64,000 nt of DNA, from the NCBI RefSeq assembly GCF_016481275.1, contig NZ_JAEMNW010000001.1:310001-374000 (forward strand). Reading direction: 5' to 3'. The stretch comes from Antrihabitans auranticaus (GTDB taxonomy: Bacteria > Actinomycetota > Actinomycetes > Mycobacteriales > Mycobacteriaceae). A program made the position numbers and the translations under genes. Numbering within the stretch: position 1 is the stretch's first letter; each line of letters begins with the position of its first letter. Of this stretch, positions 37,375-45,463 are shown one piece after another. Below the pieces are notes generated by a model that did no database searches, was not told the origin of the DNA, and saw nothing but the letters and a program-made list of their open reading frames with translations.

Positions 37375-38238
37375 CTACTTCGCTCGTGCCCCGACGAACT
37401 CGAGGATCAGCGGGATCAACGCCTCCGGCTGCTCTTCGGACACGAACGTGTAGCAGTCGTCGATCGTGCGCAGGGTCGCGTCGGGCAGCGCTTTCTGGAG
37501 TCGTTCTGCGAGCGAGAGCGGAAAGAACTTGTCTTCGCTTGCCCACGCGAGCAGGACCGGCTTGTCGAAACTGCCGAACTTCTCGGCCGCCGCAAGCGTG
37601 TGGCGTTTGTTGATCCCGCGCAGGAACCGCCGCAGGTCGCGGCGGATCTCGGCGCTCTGCCGGCTCGGCAGCAGATAGCCGTCTATGACGTCACGCGGCA
37701 GCGGCCGTTTGGTCAGCCAGCCGAAGACGAACGGGAGTCGGTGCAGCGCACGGACTCGCAACGTGTCGGTCAACAGGCGGGTGGACCCAGGCACACGCGC
37801 GAGGATCGGGAGAAACGCGATCGTCGGCGGGAAGAACCGTTCGAAACTGTCGGACGGGGTCAGTACGACGCGGCCGATCCGTTCCGGGTGCCGGGTCATC
37901 AGGATCTGGGTGATGCCACCGCCGGTGTCGTTCGCGACGAGTGTGACATCGCGGAGGTCCAGCTTCTCGAGGAACTCGGCAATGAGATCTGCCGCACCGG
38001 GCGGCGTGAGGTCGGCATTCGGGACCGGTACCTCGTGGGCACCGAACGGCAGGTCGGGCGTGATGCACCGCAAGCCCGCAGCCGCGATATCGGGAACCAC
38101 CTTCCGCCACAGGTCGCCATTGACCAGCACCCCGTGGATGAAAACCACGACCGGACCCTCGCCTCGTTCGCGGTAGCGAATCGTTCCGCCGGACAGCGCA
38201 ACTTCGTGAACTCGACCCAGTTCAGCACTACGAGACAT
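37375..38238 (-). CDS. Alpha/beta hydrolase with Asp nucleophile, apparent His loss
   Basis: A 287-residue hydrolase with VVFIHGVLVNGDLW and a nucleophile elbow VANDTGGGI, in which aspartate (Asp104) replaces serine, as in haloalkane dehalogenase- and epoxide hydrolase-like members. The acid-type loop WASEDKFFPLSLAERL is present, but the expected catalytic histidine near the end is replaced: DDCYTFVSEEQPEAL has Tyr-Thr where a His normally sits. It is therefore either a divergent subfamily or not a classical hydrolase. The ATG at 38238 has AAGGGG upstream. Divergent from a TetR regulator, which probably controls it. Confidence 0.8.
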   Translation of the reverse strand: MSRSAELGRVHEVALSGGTIRYRERGEGPVVVFIHGVLVNGDLWRKVVPDIAAAGLRCITPDLPFGAHEVPVPNADLTPPGAADLIAEFLEKLDLRDVTLVANDTGGGITQILMTRHPERIGRVVLTPSDSFERFFPPTIAFLPILARVPGSTRLLTDTLRVRALHRLPFVFGWLTKRPLPRDVIDGYLLPSRQSAEIRRDLRRFLRGINKRHTLAAAEKFGSFDKPVLLAWASEDKFFPLSLAERLQKALPDATLRTIDDCYTFVSEEQPEALIPLILEFVGARAK

Positions 38239-38260
38239 CGCCAACCCCTTGCGCCGTTTC

Positions 38261-38324
38261 TTGCAACGGTTATACGAACTCCCTTTACGCTATGTTGATC
38301 GAGCAGTTTTTGCAACGATTGCAA
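38261..38324. promoter_or_regulatory. TTGCAA repeats between the hydrolase and TetR genes
   Basis: The self-complementary hexamer TTGCAA occurs at 38261-38266, 38310-38315 and 38319-38324; the last two form TTGCAACGATTGCAAC. All lie in the divergent 103-base region. A TetR dimer site that controls both directions is the simple reading, by inference. Confidence 0.45.
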
Positions 38325-38341
38325 CAAAAGAAGGCGCGACG

Positions 38342-38953
38342 TTGGATCCACGCAAGCAGAAGACGATGGATGCCCTGCTCAAAGCAGCAGAGCGGATGAT
38401 CGCCGAACAACGTTCGGCAGACGTCACGGTCGACGAGATTGCCGAGGACGCCGGCGTTGCGGTCGGCTCGATCTACAACCACTTCGGCTCGAAGTCAGGG
38501 CTGTTCGCCGCGGCGATCGATCGCGCACTCGGCACGGATGCCGAGTACATGGACCGCGCCTACACACCCGACCGGTCCCCCCTCGAGCAAGTGATCGCCG
38601 CGGGCGAGGAGTACGTCCGCTTCTATTTCGACCATCCGACGTTCTTCCGGATGCTCGCCTTTCCGCCTGACCCCGGCCAGTACGCGGCCGGTCAGGAGGT
38701 CGCCGAACGGATGGGGCAGCGTGTGGCCGAACAGAATTCGCGCCTGACCGCCGCGATACAGCGCGCGATCGACGAGGGCATTGTCCGGCCGATGGACGCT
38801 GAGAAGGTCACGACGATGCTGTGGGCAGCTCTCAACGGCATCATGAGCCTGGCCTGGCGACCGGACTCGATGCGGAAGACTGAGAGCGAGCTGCGCGAGC
38901 TGATCGCCACCGTGTACGACATCTACGCATTGGGACTGCTACCCCGGGATTAA
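38342..38953 (+). CDS. TetR-family transcriptional regulator
   Basis: A 203-residue regulator from the TTG at 38342, which is preceded by AAGAAGG; no ATG lies nearby in frame. The helix-turn-helix is at about residues 10-55 (MDALLKAAERMIAEQRSA; VTVDEIAEDAGVAVGSIYNH), and the ligand domain follows (YFDHPTFFRMLAFPPDPGQY). It is divergent from the Asp-nucleophile hydrolase and followed after 42 bases by a GntR regulator, which belongs to another unit. The ligand is unknown. Confidence 0.88.
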   Translation: MDPRKQKTMDALLKAAERMIAEQRSADVTVDEIAEDAGVAVGSIYNHFGSKSGLFAAAIDRALGTDAEYMDRAYTPDRSPLEQVIAAGEEYVRFYFDHPTFFRMLAFPPDPGQYAAGQEVAERMGQRVAEQNSRLTAAIQRAIDEGIVRPMDAEKVTTMLWAALNGIMSLAWRPDSMRKTESELRELIATVYDIYALGLLPRD

Positions 38954-38995
38954 GCTCTCTACAGGGTTGATCGACGAACGAAGAGAGGGTGGTCT

Positions 38996-39733
38996 GTGAG
39001 CGAGCCGCGCTACGAGCTGGTCGCGCGTGAACTCCGGCTGCAAATCCTCGGTCGCGAATACAGCGTGGGCGACTCGTTACCCAGCGAGAGCGCACTGTGC
39101 ACGCAGTTCGGCGTCTCCCGCGGGCCCGTCCGGCAGGCACTCGCGATGCTGAAAAACGAAGGGCTGGTGGTCCTTTCCCGCGGGAAGCCGGCGGTGGTCC
39201 GCAGTTTCGACGTCACGCAGACGTTGGACACGTTCACCCCCTTCACCCAGTGGGCCCGTCTGACCGGCCGCGATGCTGGGAGCAAGACGCTCGAGGTCGC
39301 GCGCCGCCGAGTCACAGAGCCGGCGCGGGCAGCGCTGGGAATCGGCGCCGACGACTTCGTGGTCGAGATCCTGCGCCTGCGCCTACTCGACGGCGAGCCG
39401 ACGATGCTCGAGCGCACGGCATACATCGAGAGTGTCGGCTCACTGCTGTTCGACTTCGACACCGATAGCGGGTCCATCACCGACTTCCTCACTTCTCGGG
39501 GCGTTCGTTTCGAATCGATGCGCCACGTGATGGACGCCGTGTCGGCCAACGACGTCGATGCGGACAATCTCGCGATCGACGCCGGCAGTCCGCTGCTGCG
39601 CGAGCGCCGGACCTCCTGGAACGACAAGGGCGAGCCGTTCGAGTTCGCCGACGATCGCTACCGTCCGGACCGGGTCGCGTTCAGCATTGTGAACGCCCGC
39701 ACGATCGATCCGCGCGAGAGCGTCCACAGCTGA
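38996..39733 (+). CDS. GntR/HutC-family regulator of the phosphonate cluster
   Basis: The 245-residue protein has an N-terminal GntR winged helix (ARELRLQILGREYSVGDSL; CTQFGVSRGPVRQALAMLKN) and a C-terminal UTRA ligand domain (SKTLEVARRRVTEPARAALG; VEILRLRLLDGEPTMLERTA). PhnF-like GntR/UTRA proteins often control phosphonate genes. The GTG at 38996 has GAGAGGGT upstream. It converges with the MFS-hydrolase-FAD oxidoreductase operon, whose promoter carries two inverted repeats of GntR type (ACTTGT-N4-ACAAGT), so it is the probable repressor. Confidence 0.88.
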   Translation: MSEPRYELVARELRLQILGREYSVGDSLPSESALCTQFGVSRGPVRQALAMLKNEGLVVLSRGKPAVVRSFDVTQTLDTFTPFTQWARLTGRDAGSKTLEVARRRVTEPARAALGIGADDFVVEILRLRLLDGEPTMLERTAYIESVGSLLFDFDTDSGSITDFLTSRGVRFESMRHVMDAVSANDVDADNLAIDAGSPLLRERRTSWNDKGEPFEFADDRYRPDRVAFSIVNARTIDPRESVHS

Positions 39734-39735
39734 AA

Positions 39736-39763
39736 ACGCCGGGACGCGTTCGCGTCCCGGCGT
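39736..39763. terminator. Bidirectional terminator between GntR and MFS genes
   Basis: A 13-bp perfect inverted repeat ACGCCGGGACGCG / CGCGTCCCGGCGT with two bases between the arms. On the minus strand it is followed by TTTTC, so it ends the MFS operon; on the plus strand it can end the GntR transcript. Confidence 0.75.
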
Positions 39764-39774
39764 CCAGAACTCTC

Positions 39775-41097
39775 TTACGCCGCGGCCGGCATCCGGTTCC
39801 AATGCGGGATCAGCAGCAGCATTGCGATGAAGGCAGCACCCGCGAACCCGTAGAACAACTGCTCGGTCGCGAGGTAGCCGGGGAGCAGACCACCGAGAAT
39901 CGCACCGATCGAACCACAACCGTTGATCGTTCCGGCAGCCGCACCGGCATGCTTGGAGGTACCGAAGTCGACGGCGGCCACGCAGGAGATCATGGCGTCG
40001 GCGCCGTAGATGGTCAGTCCGATCGCCGCGAGGACGGCCACCATCAACCAGACGTTCCCGGTTGCCGTCATCGGTCCGAACAGTGCGAGCGCAGCGACCA
40101 GCGCAGCGAGGCTGACGACGCATGCGGGTATCCGCCGGGCCTGGAAGACCTTGTCCGAAATGCGGCCGATCAGCAGCGGCGCGACAAGACCTGCCACACC
40201 GAATGCGACCGGAACGGCAACCGCCTTGAAGTTCCCCGAATCGTGCAGGCGTTCGGCGACCATCACCGGACCCCACAGCAGGATTGCGTACCGCGCGGGC
40301 TTGAGCAGGAAGTACGACGCGCCCAGCGTCATCACCATGCGGTCCCGCGTGACCACCATGAAGGTCTCCCGCAACGAGCTCGCCGGTTCGGCAATCGGCT
40401 TCGGTTCGTCGTCGAGCTTCGGCAGTTCCTTGGCGTGGTATTCCTCGATCGGCGGCAACCCGACATCTGCGGGCGTGTTGCGCTGGAAGACGAGGACGAG
40501 GACCAGGACGACCGAAACAACCAGCGCGCCGGTGAAGAACGCGACGCGGAAGCTGTCGAACACGCTGTAGGCAACCCAGCCGAGGAACGGCGCAGCCGCA
40601 AGTCCGCCGAATGCATAGTTTGTGCTCCACAGGCCGAGCACCCGGCCGCGCTCACCGACCGAGAAGAACTGCGCGATGTTCTTCAGCGTTCCCGACCAAC
40701 CGGTGGATTGCGCGAGACCCTGCACGATCATCAGCGGGAGGAGCAGGAAGAACGCGGGCAGCAGACCCATGAAAAGCGTTGCGACAACCGACATTGCCAG
40801 GCCGCCGATGAGGACGATTCGCGGACCGTAGCGATCCGACACCGAGCCCCACACGAACTGGCCGAGCGCGTACGCCGCCAGATACACCGCATCGAGGTTT
40901 GCGAGCGTGCTCTTGGTGAGCGTCGTCGAGAGCACGGGGTCCTCGAGGATGCCGAGCTTGGCCACAGAGAAGGTCTGCCGGGTGAAGTAGAACCCGGCAT
41001 AGGCAATCCAGGTGATTGCGAATATTTGTCGTCGCCAGCGTTCGTAGCCGGCGATCGAAGTTTGCGGAGACATGAGTGTGTTCGACATGTTAGGCAC
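39775..41097 (-). CDS. MFS organophosphate/phosphonate transporter (OPA type)
   Basis: A 440-residue major facilitator protein with twelve predicted helices. The N-terminal part WIAYAGFYFTRQTFSVAK and the first loop GSVSDRYGPRIVLIGGLAMS resemble the organophosphate:phosphate antiporter family (GlpT/UhpT/UhpC), which suits a phosphonate or phosphate ester as substrate. It is the last gene of the operon with the phosphonatase-like hydrolase and the FAD oxidoreductase. Start: a GTG at 41097 (MPNMSNTL), with ATGs at 41088 and 41073 as alternatives. Confidence 0.82.
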   Translation of the reverse strand: MPNMSNTLMSPQTSIAGYERWRRQIFAITWIAYAGFYFTRQTFSVAKLGILEDPVLSTTLTKSTLANLDAVYLAAYALGQFVWGSVSDRYGPRIVLIGGLAMSVVATLFMGLLPAFFLLLPLMIVQGLAQSTGWSGTLKNIAQFFSVGERGRVLGLWSTNYAFGGLAAAPFLGWVAYSVFDSFRVAFFTGALVVSVVLVLVLVFQRNTPADVGLPPIEEYHAKELPKLDDEPKPIAEPASSLRETFMVVTRDRMVMTLGASYFLLKPARYAILLWGPVMVAERLHDSGNFKAVAVPVAFGVAGLVAPLLIGRISDKVFQARRIPACVVSLAALVAALALFGPMTATGNVWLMVAVLAAIGLTIYGADAMISCVAAVDFGTSKHAGAAAGTINGCGSIGAILGGLLPGYLATEQLFYGFAGAAFIAMLLLIPHWNRMPAAA

Positions 41098-41243
41098 CTA
41101 GCCATGAGTGAGGAGGCCGAAAGCTCGAATGACGTGCGGCAAACGCGAATCGCGTTGCGAGGCAACACTGGCGTGCGGACGGGGCTGTCGGCCGCACGCC
41201 AGCGGCGGTGGGGTGGATCAGGTGGTGCTGGGAAGCGTTTGGA

Positions 41244-41936
41244 TCAGAGTGTCGAGAGCAGCGCAGGCAGCTCTGCGACACTGTTCAAGACGTGCGTTGC
41301 ACCTGCCGCGCGGAGCTGGTCGGCGTTGTGGGCGCCGGTCAGGACACCGATCGACGCTCGCGCACCCGCGCGTACACCGCTGGTGATGTCGGACGATGTA
41401 TCGCCGACGACCACCATGTGGTGCACCGATTCGGTGCCGGTGCGCAGCAGCGCCGTGAGTGGCATGTCCGGGTGCGGACGTCCGCGCACACCGTCACCAG
41501 GGCAGAGGACCACGTCGGCGAGGTTTTCCCAGCCGAGCGCCCGGATGATCGCCTGCTGCGTCTCGTGTGCGAAGCCCGTGGTCAGCGCGACCTTGACACC
41601 CTGCGCACGCAGACCAGAGATCGCCTCGACGGCACCCGGCACCGCGCTGCAGTTTCCTTCCTCGACGAGTTGCGCGTAGCACCGTTCGAAGGCCTTGTTC
41701 GCGGCCTGCGCCTGCTCCTCGTTGCCCCGGCTGAGGTGCCGGAAGACGACGATCTTCGACTGGCCCATCGTGTCGTGTACGTAACGCAGCATCTCGGCCC
41801 GCTCGTCGGCGTTGCCCGACAGACCGGCATGTTCGTCGGCGGCGAGAAACGACTGCTGGACCAAGCCGGTGTCCTCGACGGTGGTGCCGGCCATGTCGAA
41901 TACGACCAGGGTCGGTGCGGGGTTGGCAGAACTCAT
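41244..41936 (-). CDS. Phosphonatase-like HAD hydrolase
   Basis: A 230-residue HAD enzyme similar to phosphonoacetaldehyde hydrolase PhnX, which cleaves the C-P bond of phosphonoacetaldehyde to acetaldehyde and phosphate. The nucleophile is Asp14 in VVFDMAGTTVED (PhnX: FDWAGTT). The cap lysine that forms the Schiff base in PhnX has a counterpart in TMGQSKIVVFRHL (Lys61). Other motifs: LTTGFAHETQQAI, GRPHPDMPLTALL and VVVGDTSSDITSGVRAGA. It matches the 'phosphonatase-like' subfamily. Lies between the transporter and the FAD oxidoreductase. Confidence 0.88.
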   Translation of the reverse strand: MSSANPAPTLVVFDMAGTTVEDTGLVQQSFLAADEHAGLSGNADERAEMLRYVHDTMGQSKIVVFRHLSRGNEEQAQAANKAFERCYAQLVEEGNCSAVPGAVEAISGLRAQGVKVALTTGFAHETQQAIIRALGWENLADVVLCPGDGVRGRPHPDMPLTALLRTGTESVHHMVVVGDTSSDITSGVRAGARASIGVLTGAHNADQLRAAGATHVLNSVAELPALLSTL

Positions 41937-41976
41937 GCTTCCTTACCTTTCTCGGGGTGAATCAGGTGGTGGTCGA

Positions 41977-42012
41977 GCGTGGGTGAATTAGGCAGCGTGG
42001 GTGAATTAGGCA
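41977..42012. repeat. 18-bp tandem duplication over the FAD oxidoreductase stop
   Basis: GCGTGGGTGAATTAGGCA occurs twice in succession, 41977-41994 and 41995-42012. The second copy contains the TAA stop (42006-42008) and last codon of the FAD oxidoreductase; the first is noncoding. It looks like a recent duplication that left the protein unchanged. Confidence 0.9.
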
Positions 42013-43148
42013 GAGACGCGAATGTCGTTGCGCGCGAATGCCCGCTCGACGCTTTCTTCCGCGAGGCCCATCGATGTGGTCATGCCGATGCCGGTCGTCA
42101 CTGTCACGACGTGGACGCCGGCGATCGGTTCTTCGACGAGGAACTCCTTGGCGGGCGCGGACGAGTAGACGCCCTGCCAGCGCTCGGTGACGGTGAGCGG
42201 AGCACCGAACAATTTCTCGGCCTCCTCGATCAGTACGGCGAAGCCCTTCTCCGACTGGAACGGAGAGGTCGACACGTCTTTCGCGTGGGTATCGCCGACG
42301 AGGATCGAGCCATCGGGTTGCGGCGTATACATCTGATGGAGATCGATATCGGCGTAGTCGGGATACTCGGTGCGCAGCCGTTGCAGAACAACATCTTTCG
42401 ATGGCAAGTGCGCGAAACCGGAGTATCGAACCAATGACCACCCGGTGAAGAGTGGCGCCGGAAGAGCGAAGCCGAGCGGCGCCTGCGCCCGCAGCATGTG
42501 CAGTCGGCAGCGCTGCAACTCGTCACGATCGGCGTACTCGGGGAACAACCGGTCGATGTCGTAGTTGACCGTCACGAAGATTGTGGGCGCGCGCAGGTCG
42601 CCGCGCGTCGTGTGTACGACACCCGCGTCGAAATGTGTTGCAGCAGTGCGCCAGTGAAAGCTCACGCCGGACGATTCGAGCCAGCGCGCGATGCTCGGAG
42701 CCGCGGTCCGTGGGTCGACCTGAAGATCGTTGGGCAGGTACATCCCACCGGTGACGCCGTCCGGACGGATCGGCAGCCGGTCGAGGATCTCCGTCCGGTT
42801 CAGCACGCGGACTTCGCGGTCTCCCCGTTCGGCCGCGAACTCGGCGATCATCGCCTGTTCGTCATCGTGGCGAGCGACGCACAGCGTGCCTGCCGGCCGC
42901 GACCAGAAGCCGGCCTTGTGCGCCAGATCTAGCCAGTGCCTGCGACCTTTCCTGCCGTAGCGCAGCGCGGTTCCCGCTTGTGCAGTGATGCACGCGTGGC
43001 CGAAGTTCTGCACGGACGCCCCGGTCACCGAATCGGCGTGGTCGACGACCGCGACGCGCAGGCCCCGGTTGAGTGCGTGATACGCGTGGGCCAGGCCGAC
43101 GATGCCCGCGCCGACGACGACGACGTCGTAGTTTTCGTTGTTTGCCAT
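42006..43148 (-). CDS. FAD-dependent oxidoreductase of phosphonate clusters (TIGR03364 type)
   Basis: A 380-residue D-amino-acid-oxidase-like flavoprotein with the dinucleotide fold VVVVGAGIVGLAHAYHALNRG at residues about 7-26, SVQNFGHACITAQAGTALR, and the C-terminal FAD-contact segment VTVTTGIGMTTSMGLAEESV. Members of this family occur beside phosphonatase genes and probably oxidise aminophosphonates to the aldehyde that PhnX then cleaves. With no phnW aminotransferase here, it is the likely entry step. The ATG at 43148 lies seven bases after a CACAAT -10 element, without Shine-Dalgarno site. Confidence 0.82.
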   Translation of the reverse strand: MANNENYDVVVVGAGIVGLAHAYHALNRGLRVAVVDHADSVTGASVQNFGHACITAQAGTALRYGRKGRRHWLDLAHKAGFWSRPAGTLCVARHDDEQAMIAEFAAERGDREVRVLNRTEILDRLPIRPDGVTGGMYLPNDLQVDPRTAAPSIARWLESSGVSFHWRTAATHFDAGVVHTTRGDLRAPTIFVTVNYDIDRLFPEYADRDELQRCRLHMLRAQAPLGFALPAPLFTGWSLVRYSGFAHLPSKDVVLQRLRTEYPDYADIDLHQMYTPQPDGSILVGDTHAKDVSTSPFQSEKGFAVLIEEAEKLFGAPLTVTERWQGVYSSAPAKEFLVEEPIAGVHVVTVTTGIGMTTSMGLAEESVERAFARNDIRVSA

Positions 43149-43155
43149 GGTGAAG

Positions 43156-43224
43156 ATTGTGAGCGCCGTCACGGCAACTTGTCAATACAAGTCTGCGATA
43201 TTCACGAACTAGTAAATATAAGTT
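43156..43224 (-). promoter_or_regulatory. Promoter and two GntR-type operators of the phosphonate operon
   Basis: Minus-strand -35 TTGACA (43185-43180), an 18-base spacer, -10 CACAAT (43161-43156), then seven bases to the ATG: a leaderless layout. Operator 1, ACTTGT-CAAT-ACAAGT (43177-43192), is a perfect inverted repeat overlying the -35. Operator 2, ACTAGT-AAAT-ATAAGT (43209-43224), is a close variant 32 bp upstream, about three helical turns. Both resemble HutC/PhnF-type sites. Confidence 0.7.
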
Positions 43225-43246
43225 CATCTGGCGGTGGGCACGAAAA

Positions 43247-43276
43247 AGCCGGCCCCGCCTCGCAGCGTGGCCGGCT
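43247..43276 (-). terminator. Rho-independent terminator of the secreted-protein gene
   Basis: AGCCGGCC pairs with GGCCGGCT over a 14-base loop and is followed on the minus strand by TTTTTCG, ten bases beyond the stop of the secreted-protein gene at 43286. A classic GC stem with U-tract. Confidence 0.8.
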
Positions 43277-43285
43277 CGATTTCGT

Positions 43286-43933
43286 TCAGCCGAGCACAGA
43301 TCCGAGCGAAGGCCAGAAGATCGTGCTCTTCACATACTTGAATCCGTCCGGATTCTGCTCGCTCACCGGGACTGGGAAGCGGTGCCACATCGAGCCGTAG
43401 ATCGCAGCGACGACCGGTCCCCCACCTACGTTGATGACCCGCGAGCGCATCGTCGTGTCGATCGGCAGGTCCATGTGCTGATTGAGAATGTCGGTGCCGC
43501 TCTGACCGGTCAGGAGGTTGAGCCACACGACCTCGAGCTTCGCGTCGCCCTGGTTCGGCGAGATCGTCCCCGGACCGCCGAAGAAGCCGAATCGGAAGCC
43601 ATCGGCGCCCAGCGCGATGCCCGACCCGTACAGCTGGCCGGTCGCGGGGTCCATACGACCGGTGTCGGAGTATGCCGGAATTTGGAACGGCTGCGCTGGC
43701 AGCGCGACCTCCATGCGGCGCATTTCCAGCGGCGACGCGAGCAGCCGATCCATGGCTGCCGCAGCGGCCGGGTTGCCCTCGGCGACCTCACGTAGAGCCG
43801 AAGCGGCCTCGTTCCAGTCGATCTCGGGGCCGGCGGCCGGCGCTGCCGCCGTCGAGCCGGCAAAGACGACTGCTGCCGCAGCGGCCGCGGTGAAAATGGC
43901 GGTGAACCGCCGTCCGAGTCGGAGTTTCCCCAT
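43286..43933 (-). CDS. Secreted protein of unknown function
   Basis: A 215-residue protein with a Sec signal peptide: basic start MGKLRLGRRF, hydrophobic Ala-rich core, and a likely cleavage after AAAPA near residue 33. The mature part starts PEIDWNEAASALREVAEGNP, then has Gly-rich segments (GRMDPATGQLYGSGIALGAD; FFGGPGTISPNQGD) and a beta-rich C-terminus. No lipobox, no cysteine and no catalytic motif were seen. I do not recognise the family. It is a single-gene transcript between ftsY and the phosphonate operon, with its own terminator. Confidence 0.7.
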   Translation of the reverse strand: MGKLRLGRRFTAIFTAAAAAAVVFAGSTAAAPAAGPEIDWNEAASALREVAEGNPAAAAAMDRLLASPLEMRRMEVALPAQPFQIPAYSDTGRMDPATGQLYGSGIALGADGFRFGFFGGPGTISPNQGDAKLEVVWLNLLTGQSGTDILNQHMDLPIDTTMRSRVINVGGGPVVAAIYGSMWHRFPVPVSEQNPDGFKYVKSTIFWPSLGSVLG

Positions 43934-44024
43934 ACTTGTCCCTCGCTTCCGATAGCTGCGCTTGTGCGCGGTTGGAAAGTCTATGGACTCTCTTACCGCG
44001 CACGGGGCCGCAGGGCCCGTTCGC

Positions 44025-45374
44025 CTATCCGACGAGCGCCGAGACGAACGCCACCGGCTCGAAGGGTGCGAGGTCGTCGGCACCCTCGCCGAGACCGACC
44101 AGCTTCACCGGGACCCCCAGCTCGTGCTGGACCTGGAAGACGATGCCGCCCTTGGCAGTTCCGTCGAGCTTGGTCAGGACCACCCCGGTGATATCGACGA
44201 CGTCGGCAAACACCCGTGCCTGCATCAGCCCGTTCTGGCCGATCGTCGCGTCCAGGACCAGCAGTACCTCGTCGACCGATGCGCGCTTCTCGATCACGCG
44301 TTTGACCTTGCCGAGTTCGTCCATCAGGCCGGTCTTGGTGTGCAGTCGGCCCGCGGTGTCGATCAAGACCACGTCGACGCCGGCGTCGATTCCCTTGCTG
44401 ACCGCGTCGAAGGCGACCGACGCGGGATCGGCATGCTCCTTGCCGCGGACGGTGTCCGCGCCGACCCGTTCACCCCAGGTCTGCAACTGATCGGCGGCAG
44501 CGGCGCGAAAGGTGTCGGCCGCACCGAGCAGCACTCGCCGGCCATCGGCGACGAGCACGCGGGCGAGCTTGCCGGTCGTTGTCGTCTTGCCGGTGCCGTT
44601 CACGCCGACCACAAGCAGGATCGACGGATGGTCGTCGTGCGGGAGCGCCCGGATCGAACGATCCAATTCCGGGTGCAACTGCTCGACCAGGACTTCCTTC
44701 AGCAGTGCGCGTGCCTGCGCTTCTGTCCGGACACTGCGAGCCGCCATCTGTTCGCGCAGCCGCTCGACGACCTTCGTGGTGACGGCGGTGCCGAGGTCCG
44801 CGATGAGGAGCGTGTCCTCGACTTCTTCCCACGAATCTTCGTCGAGGTCGCCACCGCCGAGCAGGCCGAGCATGCTTTTCCCGACCGCGTTCTGCGACCG
44901 GGCAAGCCGGCCGCGCAGCCGATCGAGTCGGCCTTCGGTGGGAGCGATCTCCTCGATCGCAGGAGCCGTTTCCAGACCCGCCGGGCTCTCCGGGACCTCG
45001 ACAGGTTTCTCGGGCGGCGCCTGTTTCGGAGCCTCGACCGGCTTCTCCTCTACCGGCTGCTCCGGCAGTCGGACCTCGGTGATGCCACGCTTCGGCGCGT
45101 CCCGCGGAATCGCGGCATCGTCACCGACGTGCGGTTGCCCCTCGGTGTCGGTGCGCTCGCCGGCCGGCGGTTTCGGCGCTGTGTCGAGACCACCGCGGCT
45201 GAACGTGAACCCGCCACCGGCTTCGTATCCGCCCGACCGATCCTTCAACGCAGGCTTGTCCGGCGGCGGCGCGAGGGAGATCCGTCGGCGTCGCTGCAGC
45301 ACAAAGCCGACGACGAGGACGATCAGCAGAATTGCCGCGATCGCTGCTATCAGAATCCAGGCTTCGGCACTCAC
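44025..45374 (-). CDS. ftsY: Signal recognition particle receptor FtsY
   Basis: SRP receptor GTPase of 449 residues. An N-terminal membrane helix (AWILIAAIAAILLIVLVVGF) and an acidic Pro/Glu-rich linker of about 120 residues precede the NG domain: VVGVNGTGKTTTTGKLAR (G1, where most homologues have NGVGK), DVVLIDTAGRLHTKTG (G3) and VLTKLDGTAKGGIVFQ (G4). The last conserved stretch, GVPVKLVGLGEGADDL, closes the G domain. Linked with smc as in mycobacteria, although an ABC-transporter island now lies between them. Confidence 0.97.
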   Translation of the reverse strand: MSAEAWILIAAIAAILLIVLVVGFVLQRRRRISLAPPPDKPALKDRSGGYEAGGGFTFSRGGLDTAPKPPAGERTDTEGQPHVGDDAAIPRDAPKRGITEVRLPEQPVEEKPVEAPKQAPPEKPVEVPESPAGLETAPAIEEIAPTEGRLDRLRGRLARSQNAVGKSMLGLLGGGDLDEDSWEEVEDTLLIADLGTAVTTKVVERLREQMAARSVRTEAQARALLKEVLVEQLHPELDRSIRALPHDDHPSILLVVGVNGTGKTTTTGKLARVLVADGRRVLLGAADTFRAAAADQLQTWGERVGADTVRGKEHADPASVAFDAVSKGIDAGVDVVLIDTAGRLHTKTGLMDELGKVKRVIEKRASVDEVLLVLDATIGQNGLMQARVFADVVDITGVVLTKLDGTAKGGIVFQVQHELGVPVKLVGLGEGADDLAPFEPVAFVSALVG

Positions 45375-45463
45375 CCGGCCATCCTGTCAGAGATCGCGGC
45401 GCGCCGTTTCACGCACCTGCGCGCCCGCGTGAAAGACGGGGCTGCGAGTGCCACGATTACGGG

